From Apostichopus japonicus (lineage: Eukaryota > Echinodermata > Holothuroidea > Aspidochirotida > Stichopodidae): a stretch of DNA of 64,000 bases. Shown piece after piece: positions 24,601 to 35,786 of the stretch. Every line of letters begins with the position of its first letter. The first letter of the stretch is position 1. The stretch is from positions 6,553,001-6,617,000 of the forward strand of contig NC_092570.1 of the NCBI RefSeq assembly GCF_037975245.1. Direction: 5' to 3'. The notes beneath the pieces were generated by a model. The model was not told the DNA's origin and did no database searches. It saw nothing but the letters and a program-made list of their open reading frames with translations. A program made the translations under genes and the position numbers.

Positions 24601-27600
24601 TGTATTCAGTGAGAGGGATTCTTCAGTTATCGAAATGATGATGATGAGCAGTTAATAGTTTTTCAATACTTTTGTATCAAAATCTCTTACAAACAGGAGG
24701 GTGTACCAGCTTGTGAGAATTTCTTGGTCCGTTACCTTCACACCTGGAACGGAGCAGACTACAGGCCGCAGATTCTGAAGCTTGTTTCCAGGTTCAGACT
24801 TTATGCCTTTCCAAGTATGTGAAACCTTACATCAGCTGTTAAAAACCTTTGCTCGTATCTTGTATGTATGTATGTATGTATCTTGCATGTATGTATGTAT
24901 GTATGTATTTTAGATCCTCCTGCAAGCAGGAACTTGTGAAAAAGCCTCATTGGCTTATCAAAGCTGCAAGCTGACCGAAATCAGTCTCTTAGGTTCATAT
25001 TTTACGATGTAAAATGCACATGGAAGGAATCAAACGAATATTTTTCCATGATTATGAATTGTCAATTGTCAACAACTCTGTGACTGGACGATATACATTA
25101 ATCTTGGAGTGACTCGAACCAGGAACCTTATGATTGGAAGGCACCGGCGTTAACCACTGAGCTAACACTCCTTGATATCTACACATCTTCCTTTAAGACT
25201 AATGAATATTATTCTCTTTCCTTATTACATTCCTCATTTCTTTAATTTATACAATATATTAAGTTTTTGCCTTCCTTTTGTTTCAAAAACTTGTAAGATG
25301 TATTTAAGAAACAATATTATTTTTTCTGCTTCCTTTTCTGCCCCGAGGAAGCTATCCAGGACAATATTTTGAATAGGACGCTGAATTATTATTATTTAAA
25401 TACTATTTTTCAGATGTCACCAACTCATCATTTTTTTGTTCCTGCTTAACAATCTTCCCTTTTTCAGAATTAAACGATCTGATTTTGGAGCCGTTGCGAA
25501 AAATCTTCTTCTGTTCATCCGTCTTCTGCAAGTGCCAGATCGTCCACACGTTAACCCTGATGCTGAGAAATTTTATCACCGAGGAGATTCCGCGGTATAA
25601 AGCCAAACGAGGAATGACAGGGTTGAGCAATGATGGAGAGACGTCAGACGAGAGGTAAGATCGACTGACTGCAGGCATCGAGCATTTGATTACAAAGTCT
25701 CTGGAACATTACGACTTGTACCCGTTGGATAAACTTGAGTTCCTTTTCAGAGACAGCTTGGCTCCCTAAATGAATTTTGTTATTCGTCGTTGCTTTTTGG
25801 AGGAGAAGAAAGTAAATTTTCATTTGTGATATTGAAATTGTATTTCCATAGTTAATTTCTTGTGTATTGTGTTGTACATGGATGAAAATGTCAACCTTAA
25901 CCTGTTGTGGTGCTGAAAGTCATGTTGCGATTCAAGGAATCATAAAATTAAATATTTGAGAATGTTTCTCCGAATTGAAGAATCTTCAAAAACGAAAGAA
26001 GAGTTGGCAAATCTATTCCGTGGAGATATCGCCATGACGTCGTTATGTGATAGTGGTGTTTTTGATCCTTAGTGAGATTGTATATGTCTGTTCCATTGTA
26101 CAATTTCATGATATTTTGGCCTTTAGAATATCAATAATGCAGTACAAAATCATTTTCAAAAGTTTAAAAGAGCAAAAATTAAAATTACTCAAATAATGTT
26201 CAAAATATTAAAATATTTATTCATATATTTTTCAAATTACATTCTTTTTGCAATAATTCATGTAACAAACTTTAAATGAATCTTTCAAATAATATTGCAA
26301 ATTGTTGACACAATATACTGGATTATGTATCGTCACAATTTCTTCATATGAGGCCTTTGAAGATGAAATGAGTTTTGTATATGTACATTGTCTGTTATAA
26401 AGGAAAAAGGCAGAAAAGTTACATTTTGTTATAAGAATTTGGAATGATACCCTATTTTGATCATAATTGACGTACCTGATAATTGAATTTTTTTAAACTT
26501 GCCAGCTCTGAAGAGGTTGACTTCTGTCACACGATTGAGGAATTCATCAGTTTTGTGGATAAGATTTCCGTGGTGGCGCTGATAGCCGAGAAGGACCACA
26601 TACTCCTTTTTCATCATATCTTAACGTTTTATGAAATGGTAAGAATGGTTAAGTTTGTCTGATCGCTCCTCTCTACGAGGTTAGTTTTGTAAAATACTGT
26701 TGTCTGTGTGTGAACCAGTGTATCTGTTAGAGTGTAAACTAAAGCATGAATCACATTTTGATTGTACCTTCAATCAAAACTGAAATTACAAAACCTCATA
26801 CAAGTGATGATTGTATCGAAATACTTTTTAAAGACTTTTCTGTATTCCAGTGACAACATTTTTGAAAATTAAAGGCAAAAAAAAGAATAAGTGGATGAAG
26901 AGTCAGTGAAGTCATTACTGTATTTAACTTTGCTGTAATTCTTGTAACGAAAATATGGAAAAACATGTTTTTCTTCATAATTTGCAATTCAAGCCATCTG
27001 AGGGGTGGGGGGTGTAGGTTGTTGTGTAAAATGTGTTGGGAATTGTTTAAGAATTTATAGAACTGAAATTCAGTGTGAGTTTGCAAACACGTAGGCAGTT
27101 TAGATGCATATTCATTGATATTTGAGGTGATAGGTTACAGTGTGTTCTGTATATAATTGTATTTCTATACAGAGATATCTCTGTGTACCATGAAAATTGT
27201 CATTCTTCATTTGTTCACCATTATTGAGACGGATAAATAATTGTCAGTTCCTGCTTTAAGCATTATCACTAAGATTCCAGATGTAAGCTCATATTTTGTT
27301 TTCTCTAGTTACTGCTATCTGCATGGGTTCTTTAGTGTATTCTGAGATTGAAGATCGACGGCATGGTTTAATGGTTATTCTTCCTTTCTTTGACAGGTCT
27401 CCAAGCTACGATGCAGGTACCAAACCCCATATGTCTGCATCCCATCGGCTGGAATCGTATACAGGGCGTTGCTCTCTACTAATGCCGTGGTCATATCGAG
27501 AATGTGCAATATCATGTGCAAGTGAGTTGACAATTCTTCAAAATCACCGGAATTTGAAGTTTAACAATTTTAATGGTCTTTCCTAATTCTTCACAAAACA

Positions 27601-28938
27601 CGAAGACCTGAAATGTCACATGACTGTATTTTTTTCATTTTTCAGCTACCACAAGGAGTTCAGTTCTTGGAAAGAAGCCAGTGCTGTTGGTGATGTTTGG
27701 GTAGGTGAGTTTTAGTTTTTCTCAAATAATGTCAATGTGTAATTCATAGCAGAGAATGCATCAGTTAGAAATAACTCAGGCCTCTAATGTAGAATGTTTT
27801 CATGTAAAACCAGTACACATGTCACATTGTACAGTGGCTCACCTTAGGCTAAGTGTTTAGTCAGTAGTGAGGAACCTCTAGAGACCCATTCCTACAACAA
27901 TTAGCTTAGGCCTTTCTCAACAATTTACTGACATTCCAAAGTATAGTGTTTATGTTGAATCACACTGCACCATCTATTGTGTATGTCAGCAGAAGAAACA
28001 TAAAAATGAGTGGATCTTGACCACATAATTTTCTGTGGTTGTACAGTCTTACTTGTTTTGTTTTCTTGTTTGCAATATGGTTTGCTTCAGGAAGAGCAGA
28101 TTATGGTCTTGATCGGTATTTTCAATCCATCATTCATAATTCCTTTGTGAAGTAACTGAAGTCTTTGATGTCTTTCCAGAAGGGTACAAGGAGTCTAATA
28201 CCTCCATTCAACCAGTACGTTCTAGACTTTAGCAACATTCTATGGAGAAACAAGGCCTTCAAAGAGACCCAGAGAGTTGCCGATCCATTCCTGTCTGTGG
28301 TTCCAAATGAGGCGGTTGAGCGGACCCTTGTAGATGGGCCCAACGATGGCCTCTCGGTCCTGAGACATGTTGGGCTGCTGGGATATGCTTACCAGTTTCT
28401 AAAAGAAGTGAGTATGTGAGGTGGTGTAATACAATGGCCTGAAAGACTATGCTGTCCGACCCTAGAAATGGGTCGCGAAAAGTTCTACATGGGTCGTTTG
28501 ATTCCTTCCATGTGCATTTTTCAGGGTTTTTTAAGTCAGGGACTTGTAAGTTATAATAAAGTTGTTTTTTATCTGTTAGAAAATCATCACAAAATAGTAT
28601 TTACAGTATGTATACATTTATGTATTTGTCCCTTCTTTTAATCTCTGCTGTATTAAAATTAATGGCCTTCTTGCCTTGAAGTGTTTAACTTTCATAGGAA
28701 ATCGTGTACCACTGAGAGAGATACTGTATACAAACTAGGAATATTACAAGACTATCTTCTCACCATATTTGCTTCTTTCGTTCATTTTCCTCAGACCCAA
28801 CCAGAGCATAAGAAACTGCACCCTAACCTAATCCAGCCCCACAACAGAGACTTATACCTGGATTACCTCCAGAAACAGAGGTTAGATGGTATCTTGGCAT
28901 TCATCCACACTTACATCAAGAGAACAGCCAAGAAGTAG
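15607..28938 (+). CDS. CENPI: Centromere protein I (CENP-I/Mis6), complete, 16 coding exons
   Basis: CENP-I belongs to the CENP-H/I/K/M part of the constitutive centromere-associated network, which links CENP-A chromatin to the kinetochore. Coding exons: 15607-15694, 16616-16753, 17450-17568, 18139-18246, 19028-19123, 20381-20596, 21596-21763, 22999-23119, 23664-23746, 24697-24814, 25468-25654, 26506-26638, 27397-27521, 27646-27700, 28180-28407, 28795-28938. All are GT-AG and in phase, giving 2127 bp (708 aa; human 756). Best family matches are CPHVCHLLYKLTRKDDV (from residue 152; human CPYVCHLLYLLT), GAQPHLMGLLKLYKVYAPHL (184-203) and LPGQIASVL (from 312; human LPSQMGSVL). The protein is alpha-helical with no catalytic motif. 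The start is MKRNASEQQQ, with an in-frame TGA 48 bp upstream. The exon 14 donor was set at 27700 because the alternative at 27704 breaks the frame. It is divergent from YAP1 and convergent with SMCO4. Confidence 0.95.
15975..16050. repeat. Homopolymer T/G run next to a MITE-like end
   Basis: A T run passes into a long G run (about 15979-16020), followed by GTGGCTACAGCCCTG, which resembles one end of the G-run foldback family seen at 14021 and 20821. Only one end is visible. It lies in CENPI intron 1. Confidence 0.4.
19907..19964. repeat. (ATTC)n microsatellite
   Basis: About fourteen consecutive tetranucleotides in CENPI intron 5, uninterrupted. Confidence 0.95.
20821..21195. mobile_element. 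Foldback/MITE-like element in CENPI intron 6
   Basis: CATAGGTGTAGGAG at 20821-20834 pairs with CTCCTACGCCTATG at 21182-21195 (one mismatch). The arms continue inward with GGGGGGCTGCAGCCCCCC on the left, TACAGCCCCCCCC on the right, and an AAATTTT/TTCGGGCAA segment near each end. TGCATT lies at 20815-20820 and again at 21198-21203, a possible target duplication separated by two bases on the right. There is no coding capacity. Confidence 0.7.
24861..25171 (-). mobile_element. tRNA-derived SINE with (ACAT)n tail in CENPI intron 10
   Basis: The minus strand starts at 25171 with a tRNA-like head (25171-25106): acceptor GGAGTGT, A box TAGCTCAGTGG, B box GGTTCGAGTCA and closing CACTCC. A body of about 190 bp follows, including GCAGCTTTGATAAGCCAAT, and it ends in an (ATGT)n tract (24861-24909 on the plus strand) that serves as the SINE's simple-repeat tail. 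It is antisense to CENPI. Confidence 0.75.
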
Positions 28939-31900
28939 GGTCCCGTAAGTCCAAACTAGTTACAAACAGTTCAGGTAGTGAGAACAAATGAGCGAATCCG
29001 GTGAAAAGTAACCAACTGTTAACTTGCCCCAAAACATACGATAGATGATATTTATCTGAATATATTTTATCTGAAGAAAAGAAGGACAAGTTGTCAACAA
29101 GGGAGAGCATTATCAACATTTAACGTTAACTGGAAGTCTTATTATTTGCCACTAAATGCAAAAACAAGAAGGATTGGAAAGTGAAACGACAGGCTGTTAA
29201 ACTACTAAATGATGTGGGTTGCCTTGATCAATGAGTGTGAATGAAGTATGTAGGTGCACCCAATCACGACATACCTTAATGATGCTTTCTGAGCATGGAG
29301 GACCAGATAGGTTTAATTAAAAATGAATCCGGACCTTCTTACAAATATCGGGGATGGTTCCTGGGACAAATTTAATGATTTCTAGAAGATGTGCAAAAAT
29401 CATTTCCTGGTTCAGTCCATGAAATCTGGGGACTGTCCCCAGAATTGAGCTACTGCATTAGGGATTCTCTCTGTCCTATTTTCTGAGGGATTTGGGCCAA
29501 GATTAAGTTAAGGCATGACGATGTAATGAATAGTTCTTTTACTAATATTTTTAAAAAATGTTGCCTTATATGTATCATAATACATACTGAATGTGCCTAT
29601 GGATGAATTACACATCTTTGTATTTTAAGTATATATAGTATTAGTAAGTAATAATGTATACTCTGCATAAATAATGTACAGTATTTTATGTGTATAAAGT
29701 GTAGCATATAGCGTCATTGAGACATCACATTACATGTAATTTGCACTTTTTAACTGTACAGTTGACCATTAATGTAACATTTTAATACACTAAAGAATTT
29801 AAAAAAACAGATTTTGTTATCGTTATTGAAATATTACCTAAATATAAAATGTTAAAAATGTGCAGTTCTTTGCGTTGTGATTATTTCTTTCTGCCGTTGT
29901 CAGTAAAGGTCTGGTAGTACTTGTTACCAGGTCTGATGGTTGGCAGGGGTGGGGGGGGGGAGGGGGTGGTTCCACAGTCCTTGGAAATATTGGATAAAAT
30001 AATGTATTATCATTATATTAAAGAAAGGAAAAAAGACTTCCAAAAGGGGATTATGATGTAACTGTCTCCTGGATAGAACCTGGCTCTCTGCCTTTTACCA
30101 GGGTAACATAAAGCAGAGTTTAAAAACCAGGTTCATGGTTTGATTACAATGTCCAAAGTCAGTTGCAGTTTTCTGAATTAGTGATGTTTAAGTTAGGATA
30201 TAACCTTGTTTTTTATAAAACCGTGTTGTCAGGATTTTTTTAAGTCTGACCACTCCTCTGGGTCAAGGGCAGTAGACTGCCTGAGGTCTGTGGGGTAGGC
30301 ACTCTCCCTTTGCAACCTTGCAAAAAAAAGTAGTTTTTAAGCCTGAGATGTCTCAAAATGCACCTTTTGATGCCGTAACACTTTTCTGGGGACCTCACTC
30401 AGTACTTGGACAGTGGCTTCAACAACCCCAGGGTTAAACTCCATCCTAAATAAGACTAGATCCACCTATGGCCCTTCCATAAAGGTTCATGCCCCCACCT
30501 AAATCAATGTCTAAAATGACCCCATCCCACCCTCCTCCCCCAACCAACACAAACTTAAAAATCCTGTGAACATCACTGGATGGGTCAGTTGGGCAAAAAC
30601 AGACATAGAGGGAAACATGTTACCAGAACATCAATGTAAGAAACAAACCAAACTCACTCTGTAAATTGTGTAATTTGGAGTATTTATTATGTACAGGTAT
30701 ATTATGGAAGAAAAAAGTTGACTTTGTATTCAACATAAAAAAAAATTGCAATATTTCATGATCGTTGGCTATTGACAATATTTCTCAAAAATCATTTGCA
30801 TCTGATACTGGGCTACGGGGATGGTAAAGCTGTGAGCAAAAAAACCTCCGTACAAAATATGTATTAATTTTTCGATCTGATTCTCCATTTTCGGTTATGT
30901 TATCTTTTTATTTTTAGACTCAAAAGCGACTTACTAATAACCAAATACAATTGTAAAGTTGACAATCACATGCTCCAAATTAGCACATTTCTGACTAGAA
31001 ACAATATATCGTCAGGTTGTATAACACTGGCTTATCTGTATGTGAGGTTTTGTAATACCATTGTTCAATATTACAAAGAACCTGGCTAACTACATAGGAG
31101 AGGACATACAGTTTTACTTTCCAGTTTTAATATAATGTAGACCAAAAAAGCTTTTGAAACAAAGGAAAGAGAATACCATTTATCAATTAATTTAAAATAT
31201 GTCACTGCCTATTGCACTTCCAACCTGGTAAAACGTTTTTTAACTTAGAAAAAGAAAAGAAAATTACTTATTGTAAGGACTAGTGGCAAGTGATTTTCCA
31301 TGTGCCAATGTAATCAGATAATATTTGTGACAAGGATACATGTAACATTGTTATAACTATTTCAAACTTTTTGAGTTTCATGCCATAGATACATAAATTA
31401 ATTCACATTCACAATTTGACAATGAAACCAAGATTCAAACTTACAGAATTTGGTTCCAGTTCATAAATTGATGCCCTAAGTACTTGATGACGAAGATGAA
31501 TTCACACTGTGACATCCCCAGGATGGTGCCACATTCTAACGCCTGTTTTGGGTGAAACAGATCACATGGAATTGGTTTTGTTAAATTCTCTGTTTGAGAT
31601 ACTCTAATAAGAGTGTCCAAGGCAGTGTAAACTAATATGTGCTCTGGTTGACTGAATAAATGTGGCTTCCAGATGCACACACATCGTTATGATATTGCTG
31701 TCGGTCTTGGCCTCTGGTTAGTCAGGCATGTAGTATATACCTCGTCCTCACTATGCTTCATGATACCAACATAAACGCAGCCTATAAATTGTGAAATTCC
31801 CTAAATTCTAACAAATAAAACATCTCAAAATATAAGAACTTTCTCTTTCAAATAAACAAAGACTATAGTCCCGAGATGCTCCTCTTTTACGTGGTGTAGG

Positions 31901-32572
31901 TCCGCTGTCAGTATCAACGACAAATTCTTGACCCAAAATGACCTTAAACAAATTGATGTGTCAAGAAATGTTAGAAAATAACCTCTGTGAAAATGTTCAA
32001 TGCACAGTCTCTATGACCCTTAGAATATTTCTTGCCCTGGATGTTGTCCTTTCTTGATGTCTCAGCAATTAATAGTCAGTCTGGATAGGACATGTCGGAA
32101 ATACATTTAGCACACAGTCGCTCTATAACATCTTTGCATTGCCCTTCTCAAGTATATATTGGTGCAAACAGCTTGGTAAAAAGTGCATCGCAGCAATCTC
32201 TCGGACCTTTACATAGTTCCAGGATATATAGGTAATATTTCCAGCAGATCAAATTAACACATGAGTCATATATTATTCCAATAACTTAGACAACATGGAA
32301 GACAAAGTCTGCCCAAATGGGAAACCCTCATGGCTGAACGAAGACATCCAAAAGCATTCCAAAACTGGAATGACGTAGAGACTGTTTTAAGAATGTACTT
32401 TGAAATAAATAATGGCTCATATTCTGTTAACTGTAAGTGACTGCTCATCTTTCCAATTGAAGAGAGCCTTAGAGAAATGGTTTCCTTTTTATGATCGTAG
32501 AACACCGTTGTACAGTTAGCATCTCCCCCCAAAAATGTAATGAACTCAAGAGATGCTACATATGCACCATAA
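28939..32572. other. CENPI 3' UTR and CENPI-SMCO4 intergenic/3' UTR stretch
   Basis: The two genes converge here, so this should hold both 3' UTRs. No canonical AATAAA was found soon after the CENPI stop; ATTAAA occurs at 29316-29321. A G-rich run lies at 29949-29966. Small frames at 31441-31680 and 32266-32532 have no recognisable protein signature and are treated as chance. Confidence 0.45.
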
Positions 32573-32764
32573 TTAGTTTGGCTCCATCATTTTTAACTGA
32601 GGTCTGGTCTGCATGTATAAAAATGTGACTAAAAGTACCGCTATGGCTACCAAAACTGGCACGACCACCCGGACCATGGTCCGCTGTGCCTCCATGTTTT
32701 CCTTCTTCCTCTCCCGTTTCTCCTTCTTCGATTCCTTCTTGACTTTTCCCTTTAACTGTCGCAT
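32573..32764 (-). CDS. SMCO4: Single-pass membrane and coiled-coil domain protein 4 (SMCO4)
   Basis: This encodes a 63-residue protein of unknown function, conserved across animals (human form 59 aa). It opens with MRQLKGK, identical to the human start, followed by a highly charged K/E/R helix (residues 5-25). A single hydrophobic segment follows at about 31-50 (VRVVVPVLVAIAVLLVTFLY), then TRP, also present in the human protein, and a short tail. The frame is intronless. The sequence just upstream (TAGCAGACTTGTCAAG before the ATG) could be a splice acceptor for an upstream non-coding exon. The match in length, N terminus, membrane segment and TRP makes the assignment firm. It lies tail-to-tail with CENPI, and COG3 is upstream on the same strand. 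Confidence 0.93.
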   Translation of the reverse strand: MRQLKGKVKKESKKEKRERKKENMEAQRTMVRVVVPVLVAIAVLLVTFLYMQTRPQLKMMEPN

Positions 32765-35700
32765 CTTGACAAGTCTGCTACCTTAAACATAGAATTTGGA
32801 AATGGAGAGCATCAATATAGAGGTCCATATCATTTTATAACACTCGAAATATACGTTCTTACGTAGGCAGTTTTATTTGGAGTAACAAAGACTTAGGCTA
32901 TACCTATCAGCCTGTATCAGCCTATTCAGCTGAACTTGAACAAACAGGCTAGGCCAAAGTTTAAGATTATGCCCCAGTTAATCGTGCGAACACAAAATGC
33001 TCATAATAATAATATGATACAGTGCATGCAGTCTATTTTGTTCTGTTACCTTAAATGGGTATTTCTTTTTGGTTGGTTCTGGTTTTCAGACCGAACAATA
33101 TCTCAGTCAATCAGTCTCATATGCTGTCTCTGACCCAGGTACACGTATATCAGTTGATCAGTGTACATCAGTACTGTAGCAGAAGTAGGTGTCGTCTGTA
33201 CAATATTGATTTGACACGTTAACTTTAATGTGACCATTTCCTATCCTTGTCTTACTGTTACGTAAAATCGCTAGAATGCGTACATACTCATGCCACAAGA
33301 AAGTGGTTCTTGCTGTTTGGGTTCGATGAATGCGCTAAGATGGGTAGAACGGGGAGCGAAACGGGTAGGGGTAAGGGAAGGTGAGGAGGGAGCAGAAAAT
33401 AAGTGTACTTTTGTTATTCAAAAAGTGCTCTTCTGTAGTTGAAATACAAAAATGTACCCTGTTGTTGAAAAAATTCAAATAGTAGATTTTGTCGTATCAT
33501 GCCATGCACGTATGCATCCATATTGTCGGAAAGTTCCGAGGTTTACTTTTATGGTGGCTCCTTACATCAAATCGAATTGGTGATGTCGGTAGAGATGTCA
33601 GGGGTGTAAGAGGGTATTTTTGTGGGTAAGGGTACTGTTATTGACTGGGGATACTGGCAGCCACGAAGAGGGAGAGCTGATGGAAAATTCAAGGGGAAAA
33701 GATAACACATGGAAGCGGCAGCATATTCAATTATTCTTGTCTTTTCACAACGATACTCTGAAATTTATTTTTAGAGTGAAAATTTGGAGGGATTGATAAA
33801 TGTGTTAGGGTGGATCCAATGTTTATTTATGGGGCAGGCATGGCCTAAAAATTGTGTTCACCTAGTTTTTGGATGACCTGACAGATATTTTTTTTTGGGG
33901 GGGGAGGGGAGAGGGCTAGGCCCCTATGCCACTGACATACACCACAAACACACCCATGGTTTCTATATCCCTGACTGTGCTGTGTTTGTGTGTAGTTGAA
34001 CTTCCAAATGGCTCAAGTCAAGGAATGGAGGGGGATAGGGGGTGGTTTGGGCCTGGGGAGGGACAGGGTACATTATCATGTATTTGATACCCACTCGAAA
34101 TTCTTCTGCCAATCAATATACTTAATGTCATATACTTATAACTACTACTCAAATATTATACAAAAAAAGAAGCTGAGATAACAAATCCTTACTTTGAAAA
34201 CATTTTTAGAATTGTATTTTTTTGGACAAGAATATACAGAAGATATTACAATGTGAACAGAAAAAAATGACTAAATTTATTATTAGTTTTACCATAATCG
34301 TGAGACATTACCAATATTTCTACTCAAGTTTGTTTTCCAACTATTGATAGAAAAATTCTGTGAACATTTATAGAAAAATCTGAAACTGAATGAATTTCTA
34401 TTGGGCCCAGCAGCATGGACTGAAATTCGAAGTGGGAGGGAAAGTTTCTGTGTACTGTTAAATATAGTTTGTTTGAAGAGACAGAGGGGAAGGGTGTGGG
34501 TGGGGGTCGATTTATTTTCTTAAACTAACAAGAAAATGCAAATCTCATTAAACTAGTTTTCATTTTGAAACTTTCCTTTTGCTCCATTAAGGCCAAATCA
34601 AATTTCAAAGATCAAAATGGTGTAAAATCATTTCTCATGACCCACTTCCATATTCCTGTATAGTATATGGGTTTCCCAGCAAACCTATACTGAAATCGCA
34701 AGCATCAATATCAAAACGTTTTGTGCTTTTATTGCCACATTTGTTATACACAAACTTGGTATAATCCAAGAAGTGATCCTACATGTACATCAGCACATAC
34801 CGTGTAGTTTCAAATTGTATCAAATTGTACCCGCACTTCACGCACCCTACTTAACCATACGAGTAATAACAGAGTGCACACATGACATTCTCATTCATTT
34901 GTTGCACAGATTTCTGGACAATTCATAGCAAGTGATGCAAATTAATTTAAACCTACCCAGAATCCTGCATGGGATTCATCACATACAAAACAACAAAGCT
35001 TGCTTTTCATAATATAATCATTTGAATATTTCCATGTTTTTTCTTTCTTGGTAAGTAAAAAAAAAAAAAATTAAATGTTTGAGTAAGAATCTGATTTTAT
35101 CAGTAAATTCTGATTACAAATGAAGCATGATAAGGTATCATAATTATGGCTCAGTTTTGCTGATTAGAAATAATTAATGTTTGCCAAAAAAATTCAAACA
35201 CAGGTATAACCATCTTTCATAAGACAAATAAGTTGAAAATTATATGTAAATAAAGGAACCTTGCAATATTTAAACAAAAAGTTTCATATTTATTTACAAA
35301 CTTTATTTGAAAAATAATTTTTAATCTGTAAATCTGTTTCTTACAATGAATAACTGACAGATATAGACAGAAGGAATTAAGCAGCTGGTTACATTCCATT
35401 GCCACACTCCACTACCTCCCCCCCCCCCCGCCCCCTCCTTTTTCCCTTCTAAAACAAACTCAGGTTACTAGTTCAATGTTCTTTTTGAATGTCTGTGAAG
35501 TTACTCATTCAATAGGTTGTTTTTTATCATCAACAAGTTATGATTATAACAGCTTCAGGCCTGACTGGTATATGCAAATTTGATAGGTTTAATAAGTACA
35601 TCTAGAGTGTGAAATGTGGTAGATTGAAGCTACATATTGAAGTTGGTTTTGAAATTAAACATTCTCCCTCAAGATTTTGAACACACCAAGATAACAAACT

Positions 35701-35786
35701 TGCTTCTGTTCCAGTGTACTTGATGATGAGAGAAAAACCCACTTTCTTTACACTGTGCAACATCTGTTTTTATCAGCTGGATTGGA
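32765..35786. other. SMCO4 upstream region and COG3 3' UTR
   Basis: No coding exon recognised. The right-hand part should be the COG3 3' UTR; minus-strand ATTAAA (35588-35593) and AATAAA (35289-35294) are possible polyadenylation signals, unverified. At 33887-33950 a T run, a G-rich run and GGCTAGGCCCCTATGCCACTG resemble one end of a MITE; no partner end was located. A long C run lies at 35418-35430. Confidence 0.4.

Noticed and set aside
27701-27704. Alternative CENPI exon 14 donor GTAG|GTGAGT
   Set aside because: A stronger-looking donor, but it shifts the frame into exon 15; the donor at 27700 keeps the conserved reading.
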